Of a stretch of 64,000 bases of DNA, positions 9,909-20,235 are shown in pieces (the first letter of the stretch is position 1; each line of letters opens with the position of its first letter). Origin of the DNA: Macrostomum hystrix (taxonomy: Eukaryota > Platyhelminthes > Macrostomidae); NCBI GenBank assembly GCA_950097015.1, contig CATNEN010000007.1, positions 5,136,001-5,200,000 on the forward strand. Reading direction: 5' to 3'. A program made the position numbers and the translations under genes. The notes beneath the pieces were generated by a model. The model saw nothing but the letters and a program-made list of their open reading frames with translations, did no database searches and was not told the origin of the DNA.

Positions 9909-10539
9909 TTACTTCGGGTTCTTCTGTCCTGCAATCCAAGCTCGCTTGCTGCACTTTCGGTCCTTATCTTTGTCCATTTCCACCATGTTAGCCAGGGTCT
10001 TTCCAGCTTTGTTCATCCAACCAAACATTGTGACACCGACTTGGTCCAGCAAAAACTAGAGGGCATCTGCACCATCTGCATCTGCCAAAATCGTTAGGAA
10101 TCGAGAGACAGTCGCTGCCGAGTGTTTGCACCATCCACTTCAGCGATGCGTTGCTCTTCTTGTTCATCGCGGTCAGCCGCAGCAGCCTGGCTTTAGTTTT
10201 CCTTGCCTAGTCGCGGCCTAGTGTGTCCACGATAATTTTCATCCACGAGTCGTCTTGATACAATGCTGCATATTCAGCTGGAGTGTCATTCTTTGAGTTC
10301 CTGCAGCTCAGGCAGTCAGGTCCGAAAGACTTAATCAGCTGACTCAGGCACTGAGCACTGACCGGCTTGCTCGTCACGTGATGTGCCACGGACTGGCGCC
10401 GCTCGGTTCCGACAAACCAGTACTCCTGTTTGTAGCCGCCAACCGTCAGCTCGATGTTGCCGTCCAGTTGACGGAGCAGTCGCAGCAGTTGCTTGCTGTC
10501 AGCGGCCTCCAGTGCTGCCCTCAGCTGCTGATTGTCCAT
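9909..10539 (-). pseudogene. ankyrin-repeat-like gene relic with internal TAG stops
   Basis: On the minus strand a 110-codon frame starts M-D-N-Q-Q-L-R-A-A-L-E-A-A-D at 10539. It shows ankyrin-like helices and N-S-K-N-D-T-P-A-E-Y-A-A-L, then hits TAG at 10207. Related sequence continues: T-L-G-S-D-C-L-S in the same frame, then a frame change to D-A-D-G-A-D-A-L, a second TAG, and F-L-L-D-Q-V-G to a TAA at 9909. Ankyrin repeats bind other proteins. Two stops and a shift suggest decay. With the downstream kinase-like piece it may derive from an ankyrin-repeat kinase gene. The first 110 codons could still be an intact short protein. Confidence 0.5.
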
Positions 10540-10580
10540 GGCGAGATGATCTTAGTGTACTTTCGAAGTGGAAACCTGGC

Positions 10581-10589
10581 TTTATAAAG
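10581..10589 (-). promoter_or_regulatory. TATA-like box of the ankyrin-like relic
   Basis: Minus-strand CTTTATAAAG lies about 45 nt before the ATG at 10539, a workable distance for a TATA box with a short leader. Confidence 0.4.
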
Positions 10590-11033
10590 GCTTTATGTGA
10601 CAGTTCTGGTAGGGACTGCAGAGAGCAGGGCATTGGTTACCGGTCTCTCGTGTCTCCCTCCTTATTGGTGGAGCAATATTGCACATTGCCGTTTAAATAG
10701 GCGTGTGTAAAGAAATGGCTTGAAACAGTATATTTAGTTGTTGCTTGAGAACAACCTGCATTATGAATATCTGTTTGTCAACTTCGATTAACTTTTCTCT
10801 CAGCATACTACTTTAAATAGCCAGTTTTTCAGTTTTTTTCAGATAGGAGATATGCACTAAAGTACTAAACGTACGTACGTAATATTTAGTACTAAACTCT
10901 CTTAATACGCTCGCATATTAATGTCGGGCTAGAATTTTAACCTCAATAATTTTATTCAATTTAATATTTCACTTCAATGCGCTCTGCTTGAATCTCAACC
11001 AGGGTCGATCAATTCTTAATCGACGCTCATCGA
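10590..11033. other. spacer, no gene seen
   Basis: AT-rich sequence with a short alternating run (ACGTACGTACGT near 10871). No exon, RNA gene or mobile element could be supported. Confidence 0.4.
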
Positions 11034-11560
11034 ATCAAATCTCATTCCAACTCCATCAAATCTCATTCCAACTCCATCAAATCTCATTCCATCTCCATCG
11101 AATATCATTCCATCTACATCGAATCTCATTCCATCTACATCGAATCTCATTCCATCTACATCGAATCTCATTCCATCTACATCGAATCTCATTCCATCTC
11201 CATCGAATCTCATTCGATCTTCATCGAATCTCATTCCATCTACATCGAATCTCATTCAATCTCCATCGAATCTCATTCCATCTACATCGAATCTCATTCC
11301 ATCACCATCGAATCTCATTCCATCACCATCGAATCTCATTCCATCACAATCGAATCTCATTCGATCTATATCGAATCTCATTCAATCTCCATCGAATCTC
11401 ATTCAATCTCCATCGAATCTCATTCCATCTACTTCGAATCTCATTCGATCTATATCGAATCTCATTCAATCTCCATCGAATCTCATTCAATCTCCATCGA
11501 ATCTCATTCCATCTACTTCGAATCTCATTCCATCTCCATCAAATCTCATTCCATCTCTCA
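11034..11560 (+). repeat. 21-bp minisatellite
   Basis: About 25 copies of a 21-bp unit (ATCTCATTCCATCTACATCG plus A). Because 21 is a multiple of three, it gives a seven-residue peptide repeat on both strands. No start context or flanking coding sequence supports translation. Confidence 0.95.
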
Positions 11561-11561
11561 T

Positions 11562-11652
11562 GCCATTTACTCAGGGACACACTCAACTGAACCTCCGCCA
11601 TTTACTCAGGGACACACTCAACTGAACCTCCGCCATTTACTCAGGGACACAC
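11562..11652 (+). repeat. 35-bp short tandem array
   Basis: Two full copies and a partial third of a 35-bp unit containing CCATTTACTCAGGGACACAC and TCAACTGAACC, directly after the 21-bp array. Confidence 0.85.
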
Positions 11653-12265
11653 ACGCACACACTAATTATTCCCAAGCTCTTAGACTTTTTATCGATTGAT
11701 TCAGTTCTGCTATCGTCTTCTTCTTGGCCTCTGAAAGAAACTAAATTTCTATCTGTTTTCTCAAAGTCTTATTTGATAATGCTCGAGGAAGCTTTAATTA
11801 GGAAATTTCCATCGGTTTCTAATTTGTTATATTTTTCACTTACCCTGCGACACTTTCCATTTCTGCATTGCCTGATCCCAGGGGGATTGAAGTTAATCCG
11901 CTTCTCCCATCTCGGTGATCCCAGGTATCTATTCAGGCCCTGGCCATCTGAGCATGCGATTATAGGCAGCTGTAGTACTCAAAGCTGCTCAACACGCAGA
12001 ATTTTTATTGGCCTTTTGTGAGCTCATGGCGTCTCACACCAGTTGCTGAGTATCATACGCTCGTATGAGCCGTCAAAATGTCTTCAAATAACTTTATTTA
12101 ATCAGAAATTGACAAAACAAAGTTTTCTCATTTAAATACTCGTATTTTATCTGCCGATATCAATTAATGAAGCCATTTTAGCATTCGTTTTATTGGTTAA
12201 TCAATCTCAGAAGCTACTAAAGACTGGAGAGCTTTGAGCACACTGCTCAGTGCTTCTTCTGCTAA
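11653..12265. other. spacer, no gene seen
   Basis: Mixed-composition spacer between the 35-bp array and the SINE. An 82-codon plus frame at 11773-12021 shows no recognisable feature. Confidence 0.4.
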
Positions 12266-12545
12266 AGGAGGTTGTAGCCTTGTGGCTAGACTTAAAGGTC
12301 GGAGGTTCGAGTCCCGACTCCGCTGAAACAATTTTTTTTCTTTAGCAAGACACTAAACTCTGCATTGCTTCAGTTCACCCAGCTGTTAAATGGGTACCAG
12401 CATCAGCTGGGGTAATTGAGGGTGGGTGTGATGTCCCCCCAGTCCATGGACTGAACACCCTTACGCAGCCTTCAGATGCGCCGCGCAATAGCTGCGGCTG
12501 AGCTGTCGGCTGCACATCTGGCCCAATCGGGTCAGATGTAGTCAA
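12266..12545 (+). mobile_element. tRNA-derived SINE, family 1
   Basis: The 5' head resembles a tRNA: A-box-like TAGCCTTGTGG and B box GGTTCGAGTCC at 12304-12314, the internal RNA polymerase III promoter. The body has AGCAAGACACTAAACTC, GTTCACCCAGCTGTTAAATG, CAGTCCATGGACTG and a GC-rich tail (GCGCCGCGCAATAGCTGCGG). The same blocks in the same order recur at 33079-33371 (reversed) and partly at 24222, 32845 and 12575. Multiple copies show a dispersed element rather than a functional tRNA gene. Confidence 0.85.
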
Positions 12546-12574
12546 TTACTATTAGTTTCATTATTGTTATTATG

Positions 12575-12680
12575 AGTACTTCGTAGTCTGACCGAGAGGT
12601 TCGTCGGATCAATTTGTGTCCTTAAGCAAGACCCTCAGTTGCATAGTGCTCCAGTCCATGGACTGTACAATTGTTCAAAA
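12575..12680 (+). mobile_element. fragment of SINE family 1
   Basis: Contains GTGTCCTTAAGCAAGACCCT and GTGCTCCAGTCCATGGACTG, matching the middle of the neighbouring SINE, with internal deletions. An old copy. Confidence 0.55.
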
Positions 12681-12927
12681 CACAAGTTTAAGTTTAGGTT
12701 TCAATATAGTTCGTATCTAGAAAGTTATGGTATTTAGTAGCCCCTGATCATTTCAATTACCAATTAACTAATCAATCAGTTAATCGATCAACCAGGCAAT
12801 ATCTATTTAGTAATTCTATCTGTCAATCAATCTTCTGATGGACTGATTGAAAAATTGACCGAACAGTCGATGGACTGGACTAAAAACAAGCAGATTGTAG
12901 TAAAAAATACAATGACAAGTCCGCAGA

Positions 12928-15900
12928 TCAATCGAATCTTTCGCCTTCCATTCTGCGCAGCATCTCCTGCAGCTGCTGTGAGCTGCCGCCGCCGACGTCG
13001 TCCGGGCCTGCATCGACGTCCAGCTCGTGTTTGTTGAAGGCAGCCACCGCCGCCGCCGCCGCCGACTGGCTGAAGGGACTGCCGCAGTGGCGGGCCCGCA
13101 GTGGCTTGCCAACATTGTTGCGGCCTCCTTAAAAGGGAGGAGAGGCGGGTCAGGTGAAGCGACTCTGAGTTGACTCAGTTGCCATGGAGTTTCTAGGGCC
13201 GTGACTGAGCCACGATATGAGCTCAAATGATCGATTTAGTGACCATTCATTAAATAATCGACTCAGGTAGGTTAAGACAGTTTTTTTCAATGACCTTATC
13301 AGGCTAATTACCCATTTTAAATGACCAACAGTTTAATGACCACTGTCTCAATGACCATCAGTTTAATGACCATTGTCTCAATGACCATCAGTTTAATGAC
13401 CATTGTCTCAATGACCATCAGTTTAATGACCATTGTCTCAATGACCATCAGTTTAATGACCATTGTCTCAATGACCATTGTCTCAATGACCATCAGTTTA
13501 ATGACCATTGTCTCAATGACCATCAGTTTAATGACCACTGTCTCAATGACCATCAGTTTAATGACCATTGTCTCAATGACCATCAGTTTAATGACCACTG
13601 TCTCAATGACCATCAGTTTAATGACCATACTACTTTAATGAGTTCTACGGAGATGACCAGGACAATACACTGAGCGCGATAGTCACAGAAGTGCTAATCC
13701 AATATAAGATTGCACTTTTTTGGTTTGCAATAAATTCCTCAATAGCTTAAAGCATACATTTATAAAGCCAAAAAATTGAATAAAATGTTATTTGTAAACG
13801 TCTGAAAACAGAAATTAAAAACATATTAAAAAATATAGATTTCCTTCTCTATTTTAATTTTTCATTTTTTACTGCTTTTTGAGAACTCCAATTTCAGTGA
13901 TTGCTTTTAGGAGGGAAATTAATTTTAGTCTTTTCTCACGCGCCGAGGTAGAAAGTTATTGTATTTTTTTAATTAACTGTCATAGCTGCAATAACTTAAA
14001 ACAAATTCAACGTTTCATTGTATTTCACCATTGTGGTAGAACCACGAAGAAACTTTCTCTGCCTATTATTAGTTTATTAAATTTGAAATCAATCTTTGAG
14101 TGACACACCAAGGCTGTTCAGCAACTCGACTGAGTAGCCACTCATACACAGTAACTGTCCTATTTCTCACCTGCGCATCCCAGCAGTCGTTTAAATTCGC
14201 GCCGAAATTTAATCGACATGGCACTGTAGATGACGGGATTGATGGCCGAGTTGACGAAGATCAGCAGGCGGCTGACCGCGACGAACCACTCGGAGGAGAG
14301 GCGGCGACCTTCGGCGGCGAAGCTGTTGTAGGCCACCATGAGGCGATAGGGCAGCCACAGCATGGCGAACATCGTCACCACCACGAACAGCATCTTCACC
14401 ACCTGGGGTGGACGATTTGGGCTTCGGATAATTCTTTACCTCAACTTTCACACAGAAATATTGAACTTCCAGTCCCTCCTACCCTACCCCAGTCCCCCAA
14501 CTCTCACCCAGTCACTCCTAACCTACCCCAGTCCCCCAACACTCACCCAGTCCCTCAACTCTCACCCAGTCCCCCAACTCTCACCCAGTCCCTCCTACCC
14601 TCACCCAATCCTTCCTACCCTCACCCAGTCCCTCCTGCCTTCACCCAGTCCCTCCTGCCTTCACCCAGTCCCTCCTACCCTCACCCAGTCCCTCCTACCC
14701 TCACCCAGTCCCTCCTGCCTTCATCCAGTCCCTCCTACCCTCACCAAGTCATTCCTACCCTCACCCAGTCATTCCTACCCTCACTCAGTCACTACTGCCC
14801 TCACCCAGTCCCTTCTACCTCACCCAGTCATTCCTACCCTCACCCAGTCCCTCCTGCCCTCACCCAGTCCCTCCTACCCTCACCCAGTCCCTTCTACCTC
14901 ACCCAGTCATTCCTACCCTCACCCAGTCCCTTCTACCTCACCCAGTCATTCCTACCCTCACCCAGTCACTTCTGCCCTCACCCAGTCACTACTGCCCTCA
15001 CCCAGTCACTACTGCCCTCACCCAGTCCCTTCTACCTCACCCAGTCATTCCTACCCTCACCCAGTCCCTGAAACCCTCACCCAGTCCCTGAAACCCTCAC
15101 CCAGTCTACATAACCCCGTTACCGAGCCGTTTGAGTGCAGGGGTCTAACCTTCATCCTTCTAATCAGGGACCCCAGTAGGTGAAGCATTTTAAAAGTAAA
15201 TTTTGACCGGCAGCAAACGCTGAGGGCTCCAGCTCCAGAAATTTACCCATCCTCCGCGGGAGTCAACACGGCGGTCTGTTTTCCCCTCCTCCCTACCGTA
15301 CTTTAGTGGGCCGGTCACTCTCTAGGGCGACTCGGCAAACTCAGGCGGACCGCCGGGTTTGTGAGAAACGCAACCCGCTTGAGTAAATTTTAAATTTCTC
15401 ACCGCCCAGTCAAGCCTAGCGATGGCGCACTACTCAAGTCAGTAACAAGCAGATCAATAATGCAACAATATTTCTTGGCGGGAACAGATGAAAAATAGCA
15501 CCTCCCGTGGGCGTCATTGTGAAAAATCGGCTCCGAATTTCTCAGACCAATTTCCGCCGCCCTAATTGACCTGTCAAAATTTCTCCTTTGAAGCTGTTTC
15601 TCACCAGGCTGAGATTGAAACCACTAATTTCTTTGTCCTGGCCACTAATCTTCTGTTGCCTGTTTTACTCGTAGTTCAGCGGCAATTATCGAATTTTAAC
15701 AGCTATGACCTTCATTCATCTTCACAACTCCCGGCGTTTATAAGATTCTCGCGAATGTTTCCTTCAGCCACTATCTTCATTGGTCATTTTTTCAAACTAA
15801 CCTCACTCAGTCTTTCTTACTATCACCCAGTCCCTCCTAAACTCACCCAGTCCCTCCTGCCCTCACCCAGTCCCTACTACCCTCACCCAGTCCCATATAC

Positions 15901-17681
15901 CCTCACCCAGTCCCTCCTAGCCTCACCCAGTCCCTCCTACCCTCACCCAGTCCCTCCTACCCTCACCCAGTCCCTCCTACCCTCACCCAGTCTTATATAA
16001 CCTCAACCAGTCCCATATACCCTCACCCAGTCCCTACTACCCTCACCCAGTCTTATATAACCTCAACCAGTCCCATATACCCTCACCCAGTCCCTACTAC
16101 CCTCACCCAGTCCCTACTACCCTCAACCAGTCTCTACTACCCTCACCCAGTCCCTCCTACCCTCACCCAGTCCCTACTACCCTCACCCAGTCCATCCTAC
16201 CCTCACCCAGTCCCATATACCCTCACCCAGTCCCATATACCCTCACCCAGTCCCCCCTACCCTCACCCAGTCCCTACTACCCTCACCCAGTCCATCCTAC
16301 CCTCACCCAGTCCCATATACCCTCACCCAGTCCCATATACCCTCACCCAGTCCCATATACCCTCACCCAGTCCCCCCTACCCTCACCCAGTCCCTTATAC
16401 CCTCACCCAGTCCCATATACCCTCACCCAGTCCCTCCTAGCCTCACCCAGTCCCTCCTACCCTCACCCAGTCCCTCCTACCCTCACCCAGTCCCTCCTAC
16501 CCTCACCCAGTCTTATATAACCTCAACCAGTCCCATATACCCTCACCCAGTCCCTACTACCCTCACCCAGTCTTATATAACCTCAACCAGTCCCATATAC
16601 CCTCACCCAGTCCCTACTACCCTCACCCAGTCCCTACTACCCTCAACCAGTCCCTACTACCCTCACCCAGTCCCTCCTACCCTCACCCAGTCCCTACTAC
16701 CCTCAACCAGTCCCTACTACCCTCACCCAGTCCCTACTACCCTCAACCAGTCCCTACTACCCTCACCCAGTCCCTACTACCCTCACCCAGTCCCTACTAC
16801 CCTCAACCAGTCCCTACTACCCTCACCCAGTCCCCCCTACCCTCACCCAGTCCATCACTAACCTGGATTCGATTTTGCAGAGCTCTCGCACCGTTTGACG
16901 TCCTCAGCGGCTCGCTGACCCGGGCGCAGCTGCTTCCGCCGCCGTCGCTGCTGTTGCCAGAGTTGCTGCTCCTAGAGGCAGCCGAGCGAAACAGCGCCCT
17001 GGCGATGGCCGTGTACACACCGGACAGCAGCAGCAACGGGGCGGCGTAGAACAGGCTGAGATCTGCCAGGTACAGCGCCATGTAGATAGGGTCGGAGCGT
17101 GCGAGCTTGTGCTGGCAGCTGGGCACCTCCAGGCTGCCGTTGCCAGGCCTGGTCGGTTTCACGGTGGCCAGGTAGAGCCAGGGCGCATTGTAGGCCAAGC
17201 CGAAGATCCAGATGCCGACAATGATGCGGAGGGCGCGTTTTACGGTGCAGGCCGTTTGGGCGATGATCGGGTGACAGATGGCGACCCAGCGCTCCAATGA
17301 GAAGGCGGTGATGGAGAAGGCGGAGGTGTTGACGCCCACGTAGGTCAGGTAGACTGACAGCTTGCAGCCAGCCAGGCCGCATAGCAACCAGCGATCGCGT
17401 ATGATGTTTAGCTCGGTCACCATGGTAACTGCCCCAACAACAAGCACAAGCAGGTCGGATAGGGACAGAGACACAAGGTAGCAGTTGGTGGTAGTGATCA
17501 TGCGGCCCCTGGATGACAGCACAACCAGCATGACCAACACGTTGCCCACGAGTCCAATGCAGAGTATGAGCATGGAGAGTGCCGTGCCGATGACCCTTAT
17601 CGGTGTCTCGTAGTACAAAAGCTGCAGCTGCTGCTGCTGCTGCTGCTGCATCTCATTGCTCAGTAGCTCATCTGAGTTCAT
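12928..17681 (-). CDS. TRH-receptor-like neuropeptide GPCR (3 exons, 416 aa)
   Basis: Minus-strand exons: 17681-16863 (phase 0 end), 14402-14171 (phase 1 end), 13127-12928. Donors ATCCAG|GTTAGT and GCAG|GTGAGA; acceptors CACCCCAG and CCCTTTTAAG. All junctions agree in phase; total 1,251 nt. Rhodopsin-family marks: G-N in TM1 (Asn47), L-S-D in TM2 (Asp76), Cys106 pairing with Cys179, E-R-W in place of DRY (130-132), TM6 F-A-M-L-W-L-P-Y (285-292), TM7 N-P-V-I-Y (328-332). The loop C-H-P-I-I-A-Q-T-A-C-T-V-K-R-A closely resembles vertebrate TRH receptors. Expected role: plasma-membrane receptor for a TRH-like peptide, coupling to G proteins. Start chosen at the ATG after the TATA palindrome; an in-frame upstream ATG at 17795 lies before it. 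The N-terminus has a polyQ run. Intron 1 (2,460 nt) and intron 2 (1,043 nt) carry minisatellites. Confidence 0.88.
13318..13632 (+). repeat. 30-bp minisatellite in GPCR intron 2
   Basis: About ten copies of a 30-bp unit made of two similar halves, ATGACCATCAGTTTA and ATGACCATTGTCTCA. It is open in frame on both strands but lies wholly inside the intron. Confidence 0.95.
13640..14170. other. AT-rich remainder of GPCR intron 2
   Basis: AT-rich intronic sequence ending at the exon 2 donor (minus GCAG|GTGAGA at 14171). Nothing else recognisable. Confidence 0.5.
14470..15105 (+). repeat. 20-bp minisatellite, block A (GPCR intron 1)
   Basis: About 32 copies of a 20-bp unit, CCTACCCTCACCCAGTCCCT, with variants (CCTGCC, TCATTC, CACTAC). 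On the gene strand each unit is G-rich (AGGGACTGGGTGAGGGTAGG). It starts about 65 nt before the exon 2 acceptor. Confidence 0.97.
15106..15804. other. unique segment of GPCR intron 1
   Basis: About 700 bp of non-repetitive sequence between the two 20-bp blocks, GC-rich near 15230-15400 and including TTTCTTGGCGGGAA near 15471. No exon with matching phases was found; an enhancer or an ancestral intron core are possibilities only. Confidence 0.35.
15805..16858 (+). repeat. 20-bp minisatellite, block B (GPCR intron 1)
   Basis: About 52 copies of the same 20-bp family as block A, reaching to within a few bases of the exon 1 donor at 16862. Variants such as CTTATATAACCTCAACCAGT recur at 15991 and 16511, a 520-bp (26-unit) higher-order duplication. 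Confidence 0.97.
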
Positions 17682-17753
17682 ACTTTTTTTAAGTGAAGTT
17701 CGAGTGAGAATGAAATCAGTTGGGCTTGGCTGACGGGTCCCGTGCCGGCGCCC

Positions 17754-17767
17754 GGGCTTATAAGCCC
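17754..17767 (-). promoter_or_regulatory. palindromic TATA box of the GPCR gene
   Basis: GGGCTTATAAGCCC is a perfect 14-bp palindrome with TATAA at its centre, about 75 nt before the chosen ATG (17681). A start of transcription near 17725-17735 would give a leader of about 50 nt. Confidence 0.5.
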
Positions 17768-18150
17768 CTGCTGAGGGCTGTTCAGTCCCAGCCAATCAGG
17801 GCTGTTCTGCCCTTCCTTCTCATTCTTAATCTCCCCTTCTGAGTACCTCCTGTATCACTGACTTTGGGGACACTTGTGGAAGTAACGTGCGCCGCCTGAA
17901 CTGAATGCGCCCAGCAATTCTGTTGATGCAAAAATGATTTGCTCCCTTTAAAGCAAACTGGATAATTGATCTACGCTCGTACGTTAGCACATTGCGAGCT
18001 AATTTTGTTCCTTGCGACCGTTTATTTGTTCTTAAACGTTGAAAATGTACTAGTAAATAAAATAACAGCAAGACTGTAAAAAAGGTCGCAGATGCCATGT
18101 AGATACAAGCCTAATTGCCAATAAACCTTATTGACAAAGCTGCAGGTGGG

Positions 18151-18187
18151 TATATATAGATCGGCAAGCCCTTTTCGCTAGCACATG
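18151..18187 (+). promoter_or_regulatory. possible TATA box and ATG, divergent from the GPCR gene
   Basis: TATATATAG at 18151-18159 precedes an ATG at 18185 opening 35 codons (M-A-T-T-E-L-R-C-R-A-G) that end in TAG just before a 20-bp repeat block. It could be a first exon; no second exon was found. Confidence 0.25.
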
Positions 18188-18324
18188 GCGACCACCGAGT
18201 TGCGGTGTCGCGCAGGGGAATCCGGTGATGCCGGCGTCAGCGCGTTTCTCCTCCGAAGAGTCCAGGAGGTGGAGGGAGAGTTACTCCTCCAGTAGCTCTT
18301 ATGTAGATTCGAGCACAGTCTTTC

Positions 18325-19165
18325 CTACCCTCACCAAGTCCCTCCTACCCTCACCCAGTCCCTCCTACCCTCACCCAGTCCCTCCTGCCCTCACCCAGTC
18401 ACTACTGCCCTCACCCAGTCCCTCCTACCCTCACCCAGTCCCTCCTACCCTCACCCAGTCCCTCCTACCCTCACCCAGTCACTCCTGCCCTCACCCAGTC
18501 CCTCCAGCCTTCACCCAGTCACCCCTGCCCTCACCCAGTCCCTCCAGCCTTCACCCAGTCACTCCTGCCCTCACCCTGTCCCTCCAGCCTTCACCCAGTC
18601 CCTCCTGCCCTCACCCAGTCACTACTGCCCTCACCCAGTCACTCCTACCCTCACCCTGTCCCTCCAGCCTTCACCCAGTCACTCCTGCCCTCACCCTGTC
18701 CCTCCAGCCTTCACCCAGTCCCTCCTGCCCTCACCCAGTCACCCTTTACCCTCACCCAGTCACGACTACACTTAACCAGTCACTCCTACCCTCACCCAGT
18801 CTCTTTTACACTCACCCAGTCACTCATACCCTCAACAAGTCACTCCTGCCCTCACCCAGTCACTCATGCCCTCACCCAGTCACTCATTCCCTCACCCAGT
18901 CACTCATTCCCTCACCCAGTCACTCATTCCCTCACCCAGTCACTCATACCCTCACCCAGTCACTCCTGCCCTCACCCAGTCACTCATGCCCTCACCCAGT
19001 CACTACTGCCCTCACCCAGTCCCTCCTACCCTCACCCAGTCCCTCCTACCCTCACCCAGTCACTCATACCCTCACCCAGTCCCTCCAGCCATCACCCTGT
19101 CCCTTCTGCTATCACCTCGTCTTTCGTACCCTCACACCCTCACCCAGTGCCCCCTACTTTCACCC
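18325..19165 (+). repeat. 20-bp minisatellite, block C
   Basis: About 42 copies of the GPCR-intron 20-bp family, here outside that gene; common variants are CCTGCCCTCACCCAGTCACT and CCAGCCTTCACCCAGTCACT. Confidence 0.97.
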
Positions 19166-20235
19166 ATCCTGTCAGTCTTTAAAGCAGTTGCATATATAGA
19201 GCGTACTAGAATTAAAACGGAGATCAACAACAGAGCACGGTTAAAATAGGAAATTTATAGCAGTTGAAGCACTATAATCCATCTGTTGTCCTCACCGATT
19301 TAGATGGCTAATCACAGCTAAATTGCCGCTCGCAATTACCATCTCTTTGAGCACACCTGACTTCAAAGAAAATTTCATTTGGGCTAAACTGGAGGCTAGG
19401 AAATCATTTTTACTGGAAAACTGAAGAAGCCAGTAAAATAACTGTGCCAATTTGCACCAACCACCGCCAACTCGGAGGCGCTTGCCCCCAGGATTATTTC
19501 GTTTCGGCAGGTGCGGACGGTGCTGCCCAGACAGAAGAAGATAAAAAGAAGATAAAAGAAAGCCGATTGCATAATTGAGCCCGGCTACTTTATTGCTTTC
19601 GAATAAAATCCAGCAGAATTTCCCAATTTTAAGAGGCCGTTTGAGTCCGTCCATCCCTTGCCGTTAACTGGGCGCTTCCTGATTGCCAGACTGAAGTTAT
19701 CCCCACTTGCGCAGATCGCCAAACTGAAAGCTGTTAAGAATTCAGCGGATCGGTACTCGCGGTCCGCTGAATTTGATGAGTCATGGCGACCTGCTTCTTC
19801 TGTCGAATGACATTCTTTACCGCCACAGGAAACAACTAACCGGCTTTATCGGAACATCTAATGACAGCTGATATTGTGCTTCTAACAACATGCAATTTTC
19901 TTGTCTATAATTTGCTTTTATCTCTCGCATTAACCAGGTGGATTTTCTTCTGTTTTCTGAAACTTAGAAATTTCACAAAAATATCCTTAGCAGCGAATTT
20001 TGAGTATCGATCAGACTCAAAATATCGATGAGAGTTTTGCAGCTCAGGTCGGACCAATTATTGAGAGTAATCTAGTCTGGCAGTTTCCTATTTAAGAATG
20101 TTTGTTTTGCTAATATATTGTGAGCTATTTGCGATCACAACTACTCAACCGCTTACATTCATACCAGGAATAAAAGATACACTCATTTGACATCAAAAGC
20201 TGCGTTCTACTAGGCGTTCTAAAACTTCCTACCAC
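19166..20235. other. spacer, no gene seen
   Basis: Mixed sequence between blocks C and D. A 120-codon minus frame (19292-19654) has no recognisable domain or splice context. Confidence 0.4.

Noticed and set aside
9909-10539. Alternative genetic code reading TAG as an amino acid
   Set aside because: TAG occurs twice in the ankyrin relic, but the sequence also has a frame change, and intact genes here contain no in-frame TAG; decay is simpler.
12266-12325. Functional tRNA gene
   Set aside because: Linked to a SINE body that recurs elsewhere, with imperfect tRNA pairing; a SINE head fits better.
14160-14171. GPCR ending in G-E-K and a stop in exon 2
   Set aside because: The last bases are a GCAG|GTGAGA donor, and the exon at 13127-12928 continues in the right phase.
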